Shown here piece by piece: positions 33,371-46,689 of a DNA stretch of 64,000 nt. Numbering within the stretch: position 1 is the stretch's first letter; each line of letters starts with the position of its first letter. Source of the stretch: Eumeta japonica (taxonomy: Eukaryota > Arthropoda > Insecta > Lepidoptera > Psychidae); assembly GCA_005406025.1 (NCBI GenBank), contig BGZK01001554.1:62001-126000 (forward strand), in the 5' to 3' direction. Below the pieces are notes generated by a model that searched no databases, was not told the DNA's origin, and worked only from the letters and a program-made list of their open reading frames with translations. The position numbers and the translations under genes were made by a program.

Positions 33371-35099
33371 ATAACATATTGTAATATATACTGGGACGGA
33401 CATCGAACCGACAACGAAATGTATAAATATAATTATTACTATTGTTTATACATTTTTACATAAAAGGTAATGTCGTTATATGTATAATATAATGTAATTT
33501 TATTATATTAATCATAAATTCTATTTGAGAACACAATATACCTTTATATAATATTTGATTACAGCCTGTCCAGCCGTCGGCGTATGACAAACATCTATGC
33601 CAAAATACTCTCACATTTGTTTTATATTATAATTGGCTTATAACCACGTACAATCGATTCCGCATCGAATAGTTCCAGTCCCATTTTGATAGGATCAGTA
33701 ATTTTTACGTGATTGAGCCTCAAAAAAATATTTAGTTGTAGTAATTTTATTTTTAACTAATCAACGTTTTTGCCTCTCACACGTAGTTTTTTAAGTAGTC
33801 TTGAAGAACTTTTAGATAGAATTTATTTTGGATGTTGATGAACAATTACGTTATCAAATCAGATTATATCGAAGTTACAGTCGCAACGCACGTGACAAGC
33901 TGTATTTGTGATAAGGTTCGAGACCAGCCGGCGGAGCGCAAGCGCAGGCGTGGACAACACACCTGCGCTTCATGCCGTCACGCCGGACATGCGTGATTCT
34001 GTTCATTACCCGAAAGCGGAGAATTATGATTTTAACATTGCATGTATCTAAAAAGGAACAGATATTCATGTGTTCCTTGGTAGTTCCTCAGATAGCTCCT
34101 CGACACTACGATTCGTCCAACAACAGCTGCTAACGTACAATACCTCGGACGCTTTTAGCTTCAAAATAGCACCCAGCTGTTGACTTGCTCTCAATAATGA
34201 AAAGATCGATACTAGATAAAAATCTATTTTCATGTTAAGAAATATAAGATGATTTATGGAATACATAAGATATCAAAAAGTATGTTAAAATTTAAAATTT
34301 TATTCTTGTTTATCTCATAATTACCATATATAAATAAAATTTTACTTTAAGTACTAATAAATAAACCTAAACGATAATCCTGTAGTACACGCGAGTGGAC
34401 GCATCGAGTGGTTTATAAATTTTAGAGATGTTTACCTTGCTTCTCTGTAAGCAAATGCGAAATTAGAGATGATGTATAAAAACAAGTGTGTGAAAACTGT
34501 TCACGGAGTCGCATCAAAGTTCTTTCAGATCCAACGCCACAATAAAAGTCATAAAATCTCTGATGATTGCTTAAAATTGATGGTAGAAAGATGGTACATG
34601 AGACTGTTTTCTTCAGCTGATACGTCGGATTATATATACTTCAAAATACACTAGAAGACTTTCGAAGTCGGTGCATCGCCAATATGTTTCTTTAATGTAA
34701 AATATATCAAACAGAAGATTGAATAAAGCAATTAGTCCAAAGGGTCTGAAAAATTTGCCACATAATAAAACTGAAGACTGATTAGGGCATAATCCTTTTG
34801 TTGTAGCCAGAAGTTTCAGAGGAGATCAAGAACTTCTTTCCATATTTGTATACATTGACACCAAATCACTAGAGCTAGAAATCCTCGAGCGAACTTGAAT
34901 CGACACTACACAGAGCACATCTCGCACGTCTGTTTGAGATTAGATAGCCTTGAACAACTACTAAACAGTTAGGCACCAGGACGGTATTACGAATAAACAT
35001 CTGATGAGGGTAGAAAATCTGTATTCAGTATGAACTAAAAAAAGTATGAAACCGGTATAAACGTGCTAAGACGTTTCTGCAACAATGCCGCTATGTTAG
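33371..35099. other. Gap without a gene
   Basis: The stretch at 33505-33640 is homologous to 23495-23615 (see the direct repeat pair there). A GC-richer patch at 33890-33990 contains no supported frame. The 34469-34654 plus-strand frame has no recognisable domain. Confidence 0.35.
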
Positions 35100-35445
35100 G
35101 TTGTGCATAGATCAAATCAATATGACAATAGAAAGATGTTAGATAAGAAACTCTTCGGAACAAAATTGGAAAACGTTTTCAAGCTCTTAAATTTAATAAG
35201 GATAGGTATCAACGTCGTTGACGAATACGGCATTCACATTCGATTTGTTTGCGACTTAGTCACAATAAAGGAGTCATCGAATGACTTTAGCGCCATGCTC
35301 TGAGATAATAGAGTTTCAAGAAATGAGTCCAAAATGAACAGAAACAAGACGAAAATTATGTTGAAAGCCTTTGTAATACCCACTCCAGTAACCTGAACTA
35401 TTATTTAAGTAGTTATTGATGAATATGTCAAACTTGGGACGAATT
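35100..35445 (+). pseudogene. LINE reverse transcriptase fragment
   Basis: The plus strand reads a stretch with GINVVDEYGIHIRFVCDLVT, the position of the L-R-F-A-D-D catalytic block, here with the two Asp residues lost or shifted. It goes on through MNRNKTKIML to VVIDEYVKLG, the usual V-x-E-Y-x-Y-L-G block. This is the palm-to-thumb part of a LINE reverse transcriptase. One stop and several changes make it dead. Confidence 0.6.
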
Positions 35446-35454
35446 TGCTAAAAT

Positions 35455-36440
35455 AGGGTAATGAAAAATCAAATCAAAATGAAAAATATCTTTATTTCGT
35501 AGCTAATGAAATTACGCTTGAAATATGTCATTAATAAATTCATTTCGACATTAGCGCCCATTCCAAAACTCAAGGCTTGCTCTTTTTACTCATCAATGCA
35601 AAGAATTTAGTAATTTATAATTTAGTCGACATTTATAAATAATATGAAATAACCTGATAAGCGAGCGCTCAATCCCAGGTGCTTTTTTCATTAAGATATT
35701 ATAAGATATAATAGCCCTTGGCATATAACTTTCTTTTAACGAAACGTTTAAACTCAGCAAATGGTGAATTTGGAATTTCAGCTATGATCTTATTATAAAA
35801 GCGCACACACACATCCCCTTAAATTATTTATTAACTTTACTTGCAGGGGTCTTATGAGCAGCAACATCGTTCTTATGTCTAGTGTTAATGTTATGGATGT
35901 CACTCTCTTTTTGGTACGATTCTATATTTCTCTTGACATATAGCAGGTTTTCGTATATATATTCTGATGCTAAAGTTAGGATATTAATTTCCTTAAATTT
36001 TTCTTGAGAGGTGTAATTGATCTCAGATCATAAACAGCACGAATAGCTCGCTTCTGCAGCATCAAAATTGTGTTAATATCGGCTGCGTGACCCCATAACA
36101 AAATTCCATAGGTCATTAGACTGTGAAAAAAACTGAAATAAACTAGTCTTGTGATGCTTTCGTTTGTAAATCGCCAAATTATTTTGACTGCATATGCTGC
36201 AGAACTAAATCTTTACGGTAATCTCGTAATATGAAAATTCCAAAGCAACTTAGAATCTAAGGTGAGACCAAGAAATAGGGTCGTATCTACAATATCCAGT
36301 ACCTCGTTTTTGTCCATTACATTTGTGTCAATCAATTTAGAATCAGATAGGGAAAATTTTATAAGTTTTGTTTTCCTTTCATTGAGCAGTAAATTATTAA
36401 TACTAAACCACTCAACGATTTCAGAGATGATGAAAAAAAC
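35455..36440 (-). pseudogene. 3' part of a jockey-like LINE
   Basis: The minus strand reads, from 36440 down, KLIKFSLSDSKLIDTN, VLDIVDTTLFLGLTLDSKLL, SSAAYAVKIIWRF, ESITRLVYFSFFHSLMTYGI, LLWGHAADINTILMLQKRAI and RAVYDLRS, the typical LINE ORF2 C-terminal tail. Stops and shifts follow. It ends near 35455 at an AT-rich string of TTTTGATTTGATTT type on the minus strand, the sort of 3' end these LINEs have. Confidence 0.75.
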
Positions 36441-37259
36441 TGTTTTTGTCTAACCTCACATATGGTCTAACCACATATGAATTATCATAACAGGAATCAA
36501 AAGGAGTTGGACACATTAGCACAGAGAAACGTCGAAATTAAAAGATGAACCATACCAACTTCCAGAAACGAACGCTGAAAGCTCTGCACCAAGCGTAAAA
36601 AACAGAGAACGTGAGACAAACGGAAGAAACTTGCCTTTTCCCACCATTTGACACATTATAGTATCTATTATCTATCCTGACTCCACTTTCTGGGTAAAGG
36701 TTAGACGAACACCAGCTGGCTCAACACACCCGTCTCTGCTAATCCACATTAGAATCTGCACTTCCCTTATAATTATACTCTCTTCGGTATATCAGGACTT
36801 ATCTCTTTTACTCATTGCTGGGTGTTGGTCATTGTTGTTTGAAGATTGAGCAATGATGATGATATGAACATGCTAATGCGCATAAGCATTGCATTAATAG
36901 AGGCAAAATGATTATTGTACGAATCGACCAGACGCGACATGAAGTAGTTACAAATAACCAAATAAGAATATAATATATTATCCTGTATTTATTATAATAT
37001 TTTATTATAAACAGTTATGAAAATAATGGGGAACGTTTAATTTTAGCTTAATATGGTTTAAACTTATTTATTATACTTTAAAAAAAGTTGTTCAAATAAA
37101 TTTGAAATGCAGTTGACTTTGCCACTCATCTTCGAAGTTTCTTGTCACTTTGGAAGTCGGTCTTCAAAAATATATCTGACAGTGATTATTGAGTTAGGGT
37201 TCAAAGATCGGTTTTAGTGCTTCTTCAAGTTTTCCGAGCTAAAAAAATTTTCTTATACG
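36441..37259. other. Gap without a gene
   Basis: No coding region or named repeat was recognised in this AT-rich stretch. Confidence 0.3.
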
Positions 37260-38600
37260 TTATGAGCTATTCGAGTCCAAAAATCTATTTATATTGTGCG
37301 GTTCCAGCTAAAGATAAATCATACTTCTGTGTTGCCTTTGAAGAAGATCTCCTTTTCCTATTCGATATTTTGTTAAGTTTAAATTTTATATAAGTTAGAA
37401 TCGGTTGTAATATTTTCGTAATATACTCGTATGTAATATTTTTGCCTGACATATCTACTGACGTGTTGAAGTCAATTTTTTTTCGTTTTTTATTTATTTT
37501 TGTCTATGTTTACTTACTGCGTAATTTTCTCATAAGTTATTTCTAGTGATTAAATTGGTTTATCATTTAATAAATCTTGTTTATTTTTCCTAATTTAAAA
37601 TACTTGACGTTTCGTATTCACGTTTATTCATTATACGTTCTTTTGCCTTGCTTTTGCTAAAATAGATTTGAAAAATAACTGATTAGTTGTTTTTAGAGTT
37701 TGTTTAAACAATTATTTAAATAAGTTCTTGAAAGTGTTTTTTTGTGTACTTAAAAGTTTTATTTCACAATTTTTAGCTATTGAGTTATTATAAGTTTATT
37801 ATTCATTTAGCTAATTTGCATGTAAATTAAACTTGATTAACAAAGGGGCCAGGCATCTTCTTTACATTTACACGTAACACGTGGAAAAGTAGTATTCTTA
37901 TCTCGAATTTATTCTCCGTCGATAATCAGTCCAGGGCCTTTACACTGTCAGTTGAGCGCAACTACCAAATTATTCTTAAATAAATTAGATAAGCTATTCT
38001 TATTCTTTGTAATACAAAAGGTTTACAATTCATGCAGATTACGTTTTCATTCGCATTAAATTAATTGACCCTATTTCTACTGTTATCGCTGAATTCCGAT
38101 GTGGTCCCGTTAAGATTGTCACTTTGGAATTACACAAATGAATGAAAATATGTAGATAGATTAAAAAGTAACTTTAATTCTGTGTAAAGCAGGTCTTACT
38201 AATGGTCATTGAAAACTATTTCTGGCGACAATTTTTTGTATTATTCCTTAACTTCTAACCGTTAAGAAGAAGCTTTCATCATCACCTAAGCAGCATAAGA
38301 TGATACCTATCAGACGCATAAACTTGAATAACGTAAAAAAGAGCTCAAACGCACAAAATATGTTTGTAATACGTATATTACAGACATGTATACCTTCATA
38401 AGGGTATCCCTCGATTACTCTGGGTTCCAACATTAGATCCCGACTTGGGAACTATGGGATCACATCCAAACTAGACCTTTACAAACAAAAAAAAAAGAAT
38501 TTTCCAAATTAGTCCACAATTGACGAAGTTATCTCCGAACATACATAAATATATATATGTAGACGAAGAAAGAAACTAGTCCTTTTTTTTAAGTCGATCA
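37260..38600 (+). repeat. GAAGTCGGTT-type repeat, uninterrupted copy
   Basis: This stretch matches 48600-49227 plus 51570-52020 in order. Examples are GGCCAGGCATCTTCTTTA, found at about 37849-37866 and again near 48921-48938, and AAATGAATGAAAATATGTAG near 38136-38155 and 51574-51593. At about 38131-38139 it carries the undisturbed site where a hAT element sits in the other copy. It has no coding capacity that I can recognise. Confidence 0.7.
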
Positions 38601-40639
38601 AAAAAGAATAAAAAGTAACGAAAAGAAAAACAATTTGGAGTTTTAATTAAAATTGATAATGGAAGAAACAAAGGCCGGAAAACTGACTTACAATTCAAAA
38701 GTTGTAAGTCAATATTACGGATGGTCATCAACAAATTAGATAATAAGTCCTAGGAAAAAGGTATAGGATCGTCAAGGCCTTGAAAAGTTCTACACCGATA
38801 TTGCAGTTTTGTTTACAAATTATCTTAAATCATCTCACTCTTTCGTTTTTGTTGAATCACTATTCATAAGAAATATTCAGATCTGTCGTACTAATTTACA
38901 ATTGAAATATGTAAATACGGAAGAGGTTATCAAAATATTTAAGTAGTTAGACATAATAAAAACTGCTGACCTTCGCGGTGTCTTTGTTGTAAATGTAAAC
39001 TTCACTATTGATTGCATCGGTCCACACTTTTTGTGTTTATTTTAATAAATGTCTAAAATTCAATCATTTTACTGACGGTAGAACATTTTATAATAACTCC
39101 GTTTTGTACTCAGAATGTATATACAACTTGAGTTTTGTTCATAATTATGCAGTTAGTCATAAAACCGATACTTTTAAAAGAATATAGTTTAATATTTTTT
39201 TAAAAAAATATTCCTTTTTATACAGTTTATAGCAACAAGATATGGATTGTATGAAAGAATCACGATAAAGATATCGTTTTATACGAGTTTTACTTCTAAG
39301 GTACTGAAATAGAAGAAGTAGTTCTTCAAACAGGCGGCCTTTCTATATTCTCACTTATAAAAAAGGCGGCTCTCATGATGATATGCTCTTCAAACGGAGC
39401 TAAGCGTAATTGTTCTTGATGAGTTATTTCAAATACGCCTAAATGGAGCCGGAGACCTACAGGACAAATGTCTTTCCTCGTGTCTGTAGGTTATCTTCAC
39501 TGACGACATCCCATACCACAGGATTAACTGGTCAAATGGAAGGACGATGTCATGCTGGCCAGCGCTTACTTTGCTTCATGTCTTTGGAAAGGCTTAGCTA
39601 TCAAGAAGACACAATGAGACTTTAACATGCCATCGGAATGGTCACATAAGTGTAGGATACCATCAACAAGTCGAAAATTACCTCGATGTCGACGTTTACC
39701 CGGGTTAATTTATCGATCTATCGGTTAAATATAGACCTTAAGGATTACAAGAACGAATCCGGATATACGTAAATATGTATGTGATGGCTTCGAAGGAGTC
39801 ACGAGTGCGTTGCCGACCTCTTGGATAGGAGTATAGATTCATAATAGGATATCTGATGGACGAAAGAGTGGGCTGATGGAGAGGAGGGGGGCTGATGGGA
39901 GGTTATGCGTGATGGATGGAGGTTATGGTGTGATGGCGGAAGAGTAGACTACCGGAACTCTCATTCACTGGACGAAACACACCGACAGCAACTGTTGTTT
40001 CACACCTGTATTCTGTGAGAGCGTGGTATTGCACAGGTCGAGCTGGCCCATTTACGTGCTGCAGCCGAGTTGACCACAGCACGGCTCTACCTCAATAAAT
40101 AATAATTTTGTGTCATATTTTCCCTAAATATTATTATATTTTCTTAGGTATCTAGGTAATATTAGATAACATTTTGTTTAGGTATCTGCTAAAACTTCGT
40201 TGTATGACCACTCCTATCCATCAATTAAAAGTCATCGGGCTGTAGATAATTACTGCTACCCGTGCGAAGCCAAGAAAAGTAACTAGTTATATATAAATTT
40301 TATAATATGGTAAGATATAGACAAGAGACTGCAATATGCTCCTTATTTCAATAATTTACTCTATTGCTACTAAGTAAAAGAAATATCTAAAAAATCCGTA
40401 AATTTAGAGGGCAATGAGGCCATGGGGCTTAACCAAACTTCTTATAGGGTCATTTTATGTGTAATTATTTGTGTTTAAATACTTTCGTGTATAATTAAAC
40501 GTAAAAACAGCTACTATCAAATTTGTCTTTTTTCTTGGAAGAAAAGTGTCTTACGTATGATAGATTTTTGAAATATGATGACATTATTACAAATATGATG
40601 TAATGATTTGTGAAATAAAGATAATCAATAAAATACTTT
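38601..40639. other. Gap; LINE or SINE tail near the middle
   Basis: A GC-richer stretch at 39760-40090 (GGAGTCACGAGTGCGTTGCC, then GGACGAAACACACCGACAG, CGAGCTGGCCCATT and a final AATAAATAATAA) resembles a 3' tail of a LINE or SINE I recall from Lepidoptera. The plus-strand frame at 39443-39625 is probably part of that decayed element. Nothing else was recognised. Confidence 0.35.
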
Positions 40640-41335
40640 TAACTTTCCGGTATGAAAATTCAAAAATTTTCATCATATTGGAAGGTAAAAAGGTTTTTAC
40701 CCCGATTTTCAAAATCGAGTTTCCAACAAATCTTGACATTTTAGAGTCCTAAGAATCTATTTCAGCCATCTCCGACAGATGTTCATATGTCTGTATGCTT
40801 GTATGTATGTAAGGGCGCGCGCACGTGTGTTTATGTAAATTTTCATAACTTTCATAACGGATCAACCGACCGAAACATAGTTTACAATATTCGAAAAGAG
40901 TCCACTCAACTTAGACTCTTTAAAACTTGAACTAATTTCGCCCTGTAGATTTTAAGGAATGTTAAAAAATTTAGAAAACTTTTTTTTAAACAACTTTTAA
41001 ACTACTTTACCGATCGGTAGCAAAATTTATCTGCTCTTTTCTTGAACAGGTGTATCGACCACCGTAAACTACATAGGATATCGTTGGAGAAAACTTTTTA
41101 AAAAATGTTTTTTTTACAACATTTTGTTAAATTACTTTACCTATAGATTCCAGAGTCTATTCAGTTGTTCTCCTTAAAAAACGATATCGATCGTTGCTAA
41201 ATTTATCAAAATCTGTGAATTTGTTCAAGTGATATTGCTGGAGAAGATTTTTCAAAAAGTGTTTTTTTTATTATTTTTTATTTTAGATTTAATAAAGATT
41301 TTTTAAAATTTAGATTTTAAAATTTATCGGTAGAA
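40640..41335 (+). repeat. Partial copy of the fold-back element arm
   Basis: It begins TTAACTTTCCGGTATGAAAA, then a CGAGTTTCCAACAAATCTTGACATTTTAG-like stretch, a TG-rich run, and blocks such as AACTTTTAAACTACTTTACC, in the same order as the left arm at 6582-7320. Only one arm is present and no right-hand end was found before the hairpin at 41339. Confidence 0.65.
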
Positions 41336-41338
41336 TAG

Positions 41339-41400
41339 TGCAACACGTTATTTAGAAGAATAGCTGGTAAGCCAGCTATTCTTCTAAATAATGGGTTGCA
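41339..41400. repeat. Near-perfect snap-back palindrome
   Basis: Two 29-base inverted arms (41339-41367 and 41372-41400) differ at only two positions and are separated by TAAG. The inner 20 pairs are perfect. It lies immediately after the truncated fold-back arm at 40640-41335. Confidence 0.9.
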
Positions 41401-41640
41401 AGTTTTTGAGCTCAAAAACTCATAGACAATATTTACAACTCGAAAAGTTTAAAACACATCAATAATATCATAGCAGAAAGTTTCAGGGTGGCCAGCAGGG
41501 TTAGCAGTTTCACAGATTTTTTTTATATTCGAACTTTGTATTTCAATCAGAATTCGTCTAAAACGCATACATATACAGACGTGCGCGTGCTTGTGGCCGC
41601 GTATATTGTAAGCGAATGTTACTAAAAATACTTTATTTAC

Positions 41641-41765
41641 CTGCTGCCCACGCGCGGTTTCCGGCGTGTTTCGTTGTTTTATCTTGCGGCCTGACCGCGA
41701 CCCGACGCCGTGGTCACGGCGGCGCACGTCGGTGTTACTGGGACGCTTCCACTCGGCGGGGCAAT
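41641..41765 (-). other. GC-rich exon-like open frame, unassigned
   Basis: On the minus strand an open frame without an ATG reads PAEWKRPSNTDVRRRDHG, then GSRSGRKIKQRNTPETARGQ, and meets a donor-like CAG|GTAAATAAAG at about 41640. It is GC-rich in AT-rich surroundings, as a coding exon or an old repeat fragment would be. I do not recognise the protein. Without a matching acceptor or a start codon, it could equally be part of a repeated element. Confidence 0.25.
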
Positions 41766-42367
41766 TGAAATACCGGATAAGTGTTGAAAATTTTAGTTCA
41801 AAATTATTGCCGACTTAAAATTTTAAACCGGCGGTTTCTCGACTTACCACTCGCTTCGAATGTGAACAGGAGTACTGATATTGGTTCGTAGTGTTAAAAA
41901 TTAACAACACTTTATGGGGAAAGGGCGTATAGTCCTCGGATGTCAACAATTAAGTAAGAAATGATTCGAAGTATATATGCTGTCGTAAAATCAATGTTTA
42001 TCTATATTAAAATAAAAATAAGCGCAAACATGGTAAAACTACTTGGAATATAACAAATGGCGACAATGGAAAACGGACATTGGGCTAAAATCCTTTGCAA
42101 GAATAAATCCTAACTGAATTGAAAAATATTGGGAATCAAATTGTACCCACTTTCGGGTTGTTTTTTATTCTTTTATCAATTTTAACATTGAGAATACTAA
42201 AAGTTCTATTCTCGAGAATTTTCGACCCCTTAGGCTGGACAGCGCCTGGAGCATTTTCAACAAATTTATTGCTACAAGATTTATGACGTCTAAATTTATC
42301 TTGGAATGAGTCGGTATCCAAAAATATTGCGTAGATTTGGAAAATTATTTCTTCCAACTTAAATTAC

Positions 42368-43060
42368 ATGCCCAAAATTAAATTACCACTCATAATTTTG
42401 TCTGTGGATTCGACAGAAATTGATCTAGTCGGATTTTGTGACGGATCATCGAAAGGGTACGGCTGTTGTATATATTTTTGTGTTGGCACGGGAACTGACT
42501 ATAAGGTCAGTTTACTCGCCGGTAAACACAAAGGAGCTCCGCCCAAAGCGCTCACAGTCCATAGATTAGAGCTATGTGCTGCCGTTTTACTCTCCAGCGC
42601 TAAACCGTATATATGACTACTAATACCAAGGATTTTTATTAACGCCGTTACGGCCTATACGGATAGTACTACCGTTCAATCTTGGATTACCACTCCGCCT
42701 CATAATTTAAAAGTATTTGTAGCTCATTGCGTAATCCAATCACGGATCATGTTAAGATAAGTGTTTGGCGGTACGTCTACACACGGAAAACCTGCTGATT
42801 GTTGTAGTCGTGGATTCAATAGTCTAAAGCTTGCCACTCATCCCTCGTGGTGGAGGGCTCTCGTGGCTATCTCGTCATCCTTTAGTCTGGCCGAGCAACG
42901 TACAGAAGAACATTCTTCCACGCGAACAAATACCTGAACTGAAGACCGCAGGAGTTTTCCGTGCATTTATTTCAGTTAATAAAAATGTACGCTTTAATTT
43001 AATCGAAGTATTTTCCTTAAAAACTGAAACGATGTACTGGCATGGTATGTAAGGTTCATT
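42368..43060 (+). pseudogene. BEL/Pao fragment (RNase H to integrase border)
   Basis: The plus strand reads LVGFCDGSSKGYGCCIYF and TVHRLELCAAVLL, then in other frames TAYTDSTTVQSWITTPPHN and VFVAHC, and, after a stretch matching the R-Y-V block, LSRHPLVWPSNVQ. This is the BEL/Pao RNase H region and the segment leading into the integrase. Reverse transcriptase and integrase core are absent. It is a second, independent BEL/Pao remnant, less complete than 18470-21160. Confidence 0.75.
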
Positions 43061-45549
43061 AAAATTGTAAATCACACTTTAGTGCTCGGATAATAATAGG
43101 CTCATTGTCTAATCGATAAATAAATAAACCACTTCATAAGTTGATAAAATATATTCAGTTGTTGTATTTTAAAGTTGAAATAAATTCAAGTCAATAGAAT
43201 TTCATTTGCACAAAATCGATTCAAAATCTACTATCTTTCATGTATCAGGAGAGCATTGAGCGAGAGTTGGGGGACGTATTAGTCAAAGAATATCATCATA
43301 TAACATCCAACATCCAGTTTATTAACAAACTTTGATCCTCTATCGAAATTAATCATAGACTACTTTCATTAGAACTTACGTTTGTGGCCTTCGGACTCTA
43401 TAATCTTATATTCAACGAAAATTTTGGATCCTAGGTCAGTGTTTAATAATGTGTTCTCAAATCGCAGAATGTATCAATATCAATGTCTAGTCGACAAATT
43501 CAAAATCATTTTAATTCTTGATAAAGATCCTAAAAATATATGCGACATCTCATTGGATTCGGGATGACATCTAGAAAAATGTATTGGAAGGATTTTATTG
43601 CACAATAAAAATTGCAAAAGTTATTAACAAATTGAGATGAAAAAAAAAAGGTATTTCGTTTTTTGGCAATTACTCAAAAACTGTTAATACTTAAGAAATT
43701 AAAAAAAAGTTCACAAAGGAGAGACAACTTCCTAAAAAAAGTTCGTGCTCCCGGAACTCTATTATTTAGAATTTTAATGTAGTGCTGAAAATAGGGCCCC
43801 GCGCGGCCGACACAGCATGGCCGCGCTACCGCTCAACAGAGTCTATCATATAAAAATTTTTTTTATAGGATTAAATATCAATATTAAAATTTAAAGAAAT
43901 TATCGTGTCATCAAAACACTTCAAAGAATGAAGTTGCGATAGAAAATTTTTTTTTGTTGATTTTTCCAAAAGTTATATTAAATAAATGTGTTGCTCTGTA
44001 AGGACAAAGAAACGACATTTAAAGCAATTTCATTAGTTTGTCGATTCCCTGCGCCTGTTAATTTTTATAATATTGTATTTCGCTTAGTACTCTCTCCAAC
44101 TTGAAAAAAGCATTGGCATTTGTCGTTCTATACACAAGCGGAGACGTCTCTTGTCAAAGTAAGCACGAAGAAATGTAATTTCTTTACATATATATATATA
44201 CTTAACAAGACCACGTTATATTTTAAATTTGTGTATTTTGTTTATTATAATTATTTTAAGTTAACGAAAAATGAAAATTCTTAATAATGTTGTTAATTTT
44301 TTTTAAGCAAGTGTTGAATTATGGCTATTTTTTCATTTCACAGAAGCATTAACCAACGTTGAAAAAATTTTACGGCATTTTAATAAACTGTTTATAGACA
44401 AATTTACTAGTTCAATATTATGAATTTTTTTTATAACTCTATTATAACTCATATTATGGAAAATAATGATTTATTAATTATCAAATACGATTGTATCTCG
44501 GGACAACAAATGTAACGCCTTAACGTCACGAAATATCTTTAGGGAATTCAATTCTCCTGGAACTCTCCACATTTCGGAGGATTTTTCGAAAAAGGCATCA
44601 AATCGAGAAGTAAGAAAAGCGTGAAGCCCGATTATCGGTCACTCGGATCGGTTTAATCACCGATGTCTTCACGACACCTCGTGCTATTCGAGTGGCCGCG
44701 GGAGGAAATTGTAGAGGAATCCTTCCTCTTTGAAAACTCTTATAGCTAATATTCAATCTATTAATTACGTCAGCGATAAAAATTTGTAAATTTGATTTTT
44801 ACTCAAGAATCACTATTTTATCTTTTTTTTTTCAAATCTATCAACTTTGGGGCAAAATTTTTAGGAGCTTTTTTGTGGAGAAATCAATTTTCTATAAAAA
44901 AAATCCTGTAAAGCAAAACCGTGGAATTAATAGGTTACGAGATAAATTCAGTTAATCATAAGAAAACTATATATATCATTGTTTTATTGAAATTTTTGTA
45001 CTTTTTACAAGTAATACATCTAAGGAAAAGTTATGCGATTGTCTATTCTTATATTTGATATTTATGTTGATAAATATAGTCAAATCTGAGTAAGAGAGAA
45101 CTGTGTAAGAGGGAAAACTCTAAAAGTGAGAGTGACTGCCAAGCGAGGCAACCTTTACCCCTCTTAAACCTCCAATAAGTGAAAAACATAAACCTGTATA
45201 AGTAACAGTCGTTTTTCCCTTCCGGACCTCTGCAACTGACAAAGAATTGTCGCGGAGATATAGATAATAAAAAAAATAATTATGCGTGTTAATTAAATGG
45301 GAAAATTTAAAATTAATTTAATGAGTACTGTAAATTATAATTAAGACCTCATCTTTGGTGGGAGTTTTTCTATATGTTTAGAGCAACATTCCGTGAATGG
45401 AGCGAGAAAAAAAATGGTCTTCTCAAACGAAGAACCTTAAGCTATACCACTATATAAATCTATTGGCTCTGTCTGTACATTTATTTTTTCACCTAATTTT
45501 CTGATAAATAATCGTTTTATGATGCAGTGATTTGCATTATACTGTTTTT
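43061..45549. other. Gap without a gene
   Basis: Mostly AT-rich. Short GC-rich patches occur at 43795-43840 and 44590-44710 with no supported open frame. Nothing in it could be named. Confidence 0.35.
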
Positions 45550-45915
45550 ATTTTGTCTGTCTGTCTGTATGTCTTTTTATAACTCAAGAACGTCTCGGAC
45601 GATCGAAATGAAAATTGGTGCACAATAATAAAATGTAGTTACGCATATGATAGGCTACTGCCTGTTGTTTTACTGTGTGTCTGCCTGTCTCTGTGTTTTT
45701 TATAACGTAAAAACGGTTTAACCGATTATGATTAAAATTGGTATACAGTAAGAACATTTGATTTCGTAAATGGAAGGCTATTGTTTTCCGGTTTGTCTGT
45801 TTGTCTGTCTGTACGTTTTCCTATAACTAAAAAAAGGTTTCACTGATCTTGATGAAAATTTGTGTACCGACAGTAAGAACATGTGACTCCGTAAATATTA
45901 AGCTACTGTCTGTCT
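45550..45915. repeat. Three tandem units of about 115-120 bp
   Basis: Each unit has a TCTGTCTGT-rich start, then ATAAC, then a block ending in ATGAAAATTGGTG / TTAAAATTGGTAT / TGAAAATTTGTGT, then ACAGTAAGAACAT in units 2 and 3, then AGGCTACTG-like sequence. The units are diverged. Confidence 0.6.
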
Positions 45916-46689
45916 ATCTGTTTTTTGGCATATGTGTGTATGTATGGCTGTATTTTTTATTAGTGAGTTTGTCAATATAAGTAAATAAAATCTTAAAGAT
46001 AAATACAGAATATTTAATTTATATTTAAAAGAACATGAGGTTCAGGCGTACGGTTGTTTTTTATATGACCTCTGACATATAATAGGGTTCAACTTAGGTC
46101 TAAATTACCTGCTTTATCAATTGAGACATATGGTAAGCATTGTACATGATTACAGTGTAATTAATGGGGGCCAACCGACAGCAAGTGCCGAAAAAAGATA
46201 TATGTATAATAAAACTTAATGATGTTCACAATCAAATGTTGTACAAAGAGATTAAGGTAGGTACCTGATTTCGAATATTGAACTGAGATCACTTCCCCAT
46301 CTATATTTGTTCTTGGTCTCTAATCTGCGATGAAACCTCGGCAGTAGGCGGTGCAGGCAAATATGTTGGAAGAAATGTTGCGGGCTGAGGCTGCCTCGGC
46401 AATGGAACACTGTGCACTTTCAAACCGCCGTATATCGGACATCCACTCTTGCGGAGGTGAAAAAAAAGGATCCTAGAGCTACCGTAGATACGTGCCACCG
46501 ATGATAACCGGTATACCAGATTTCACAAATCACTTCTCTGAACAAAAACATCGCATCTTACCCGTTACTTAGGAGGATCACACGATAAATACTTATATTC
46601 AACAGGACAAGATTGGCTGGTTATAATATTTCCTTGAAAGAAATTCGCCTTTCACAATGTCTGCCCTGACGCTTTTCAAATCAGAAAAG
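45916..46689. other. Gap without a gene
   Basis: No supported gene. The minus-strand frame at 46301-46498 shows no domain. Confidence 0.35.
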
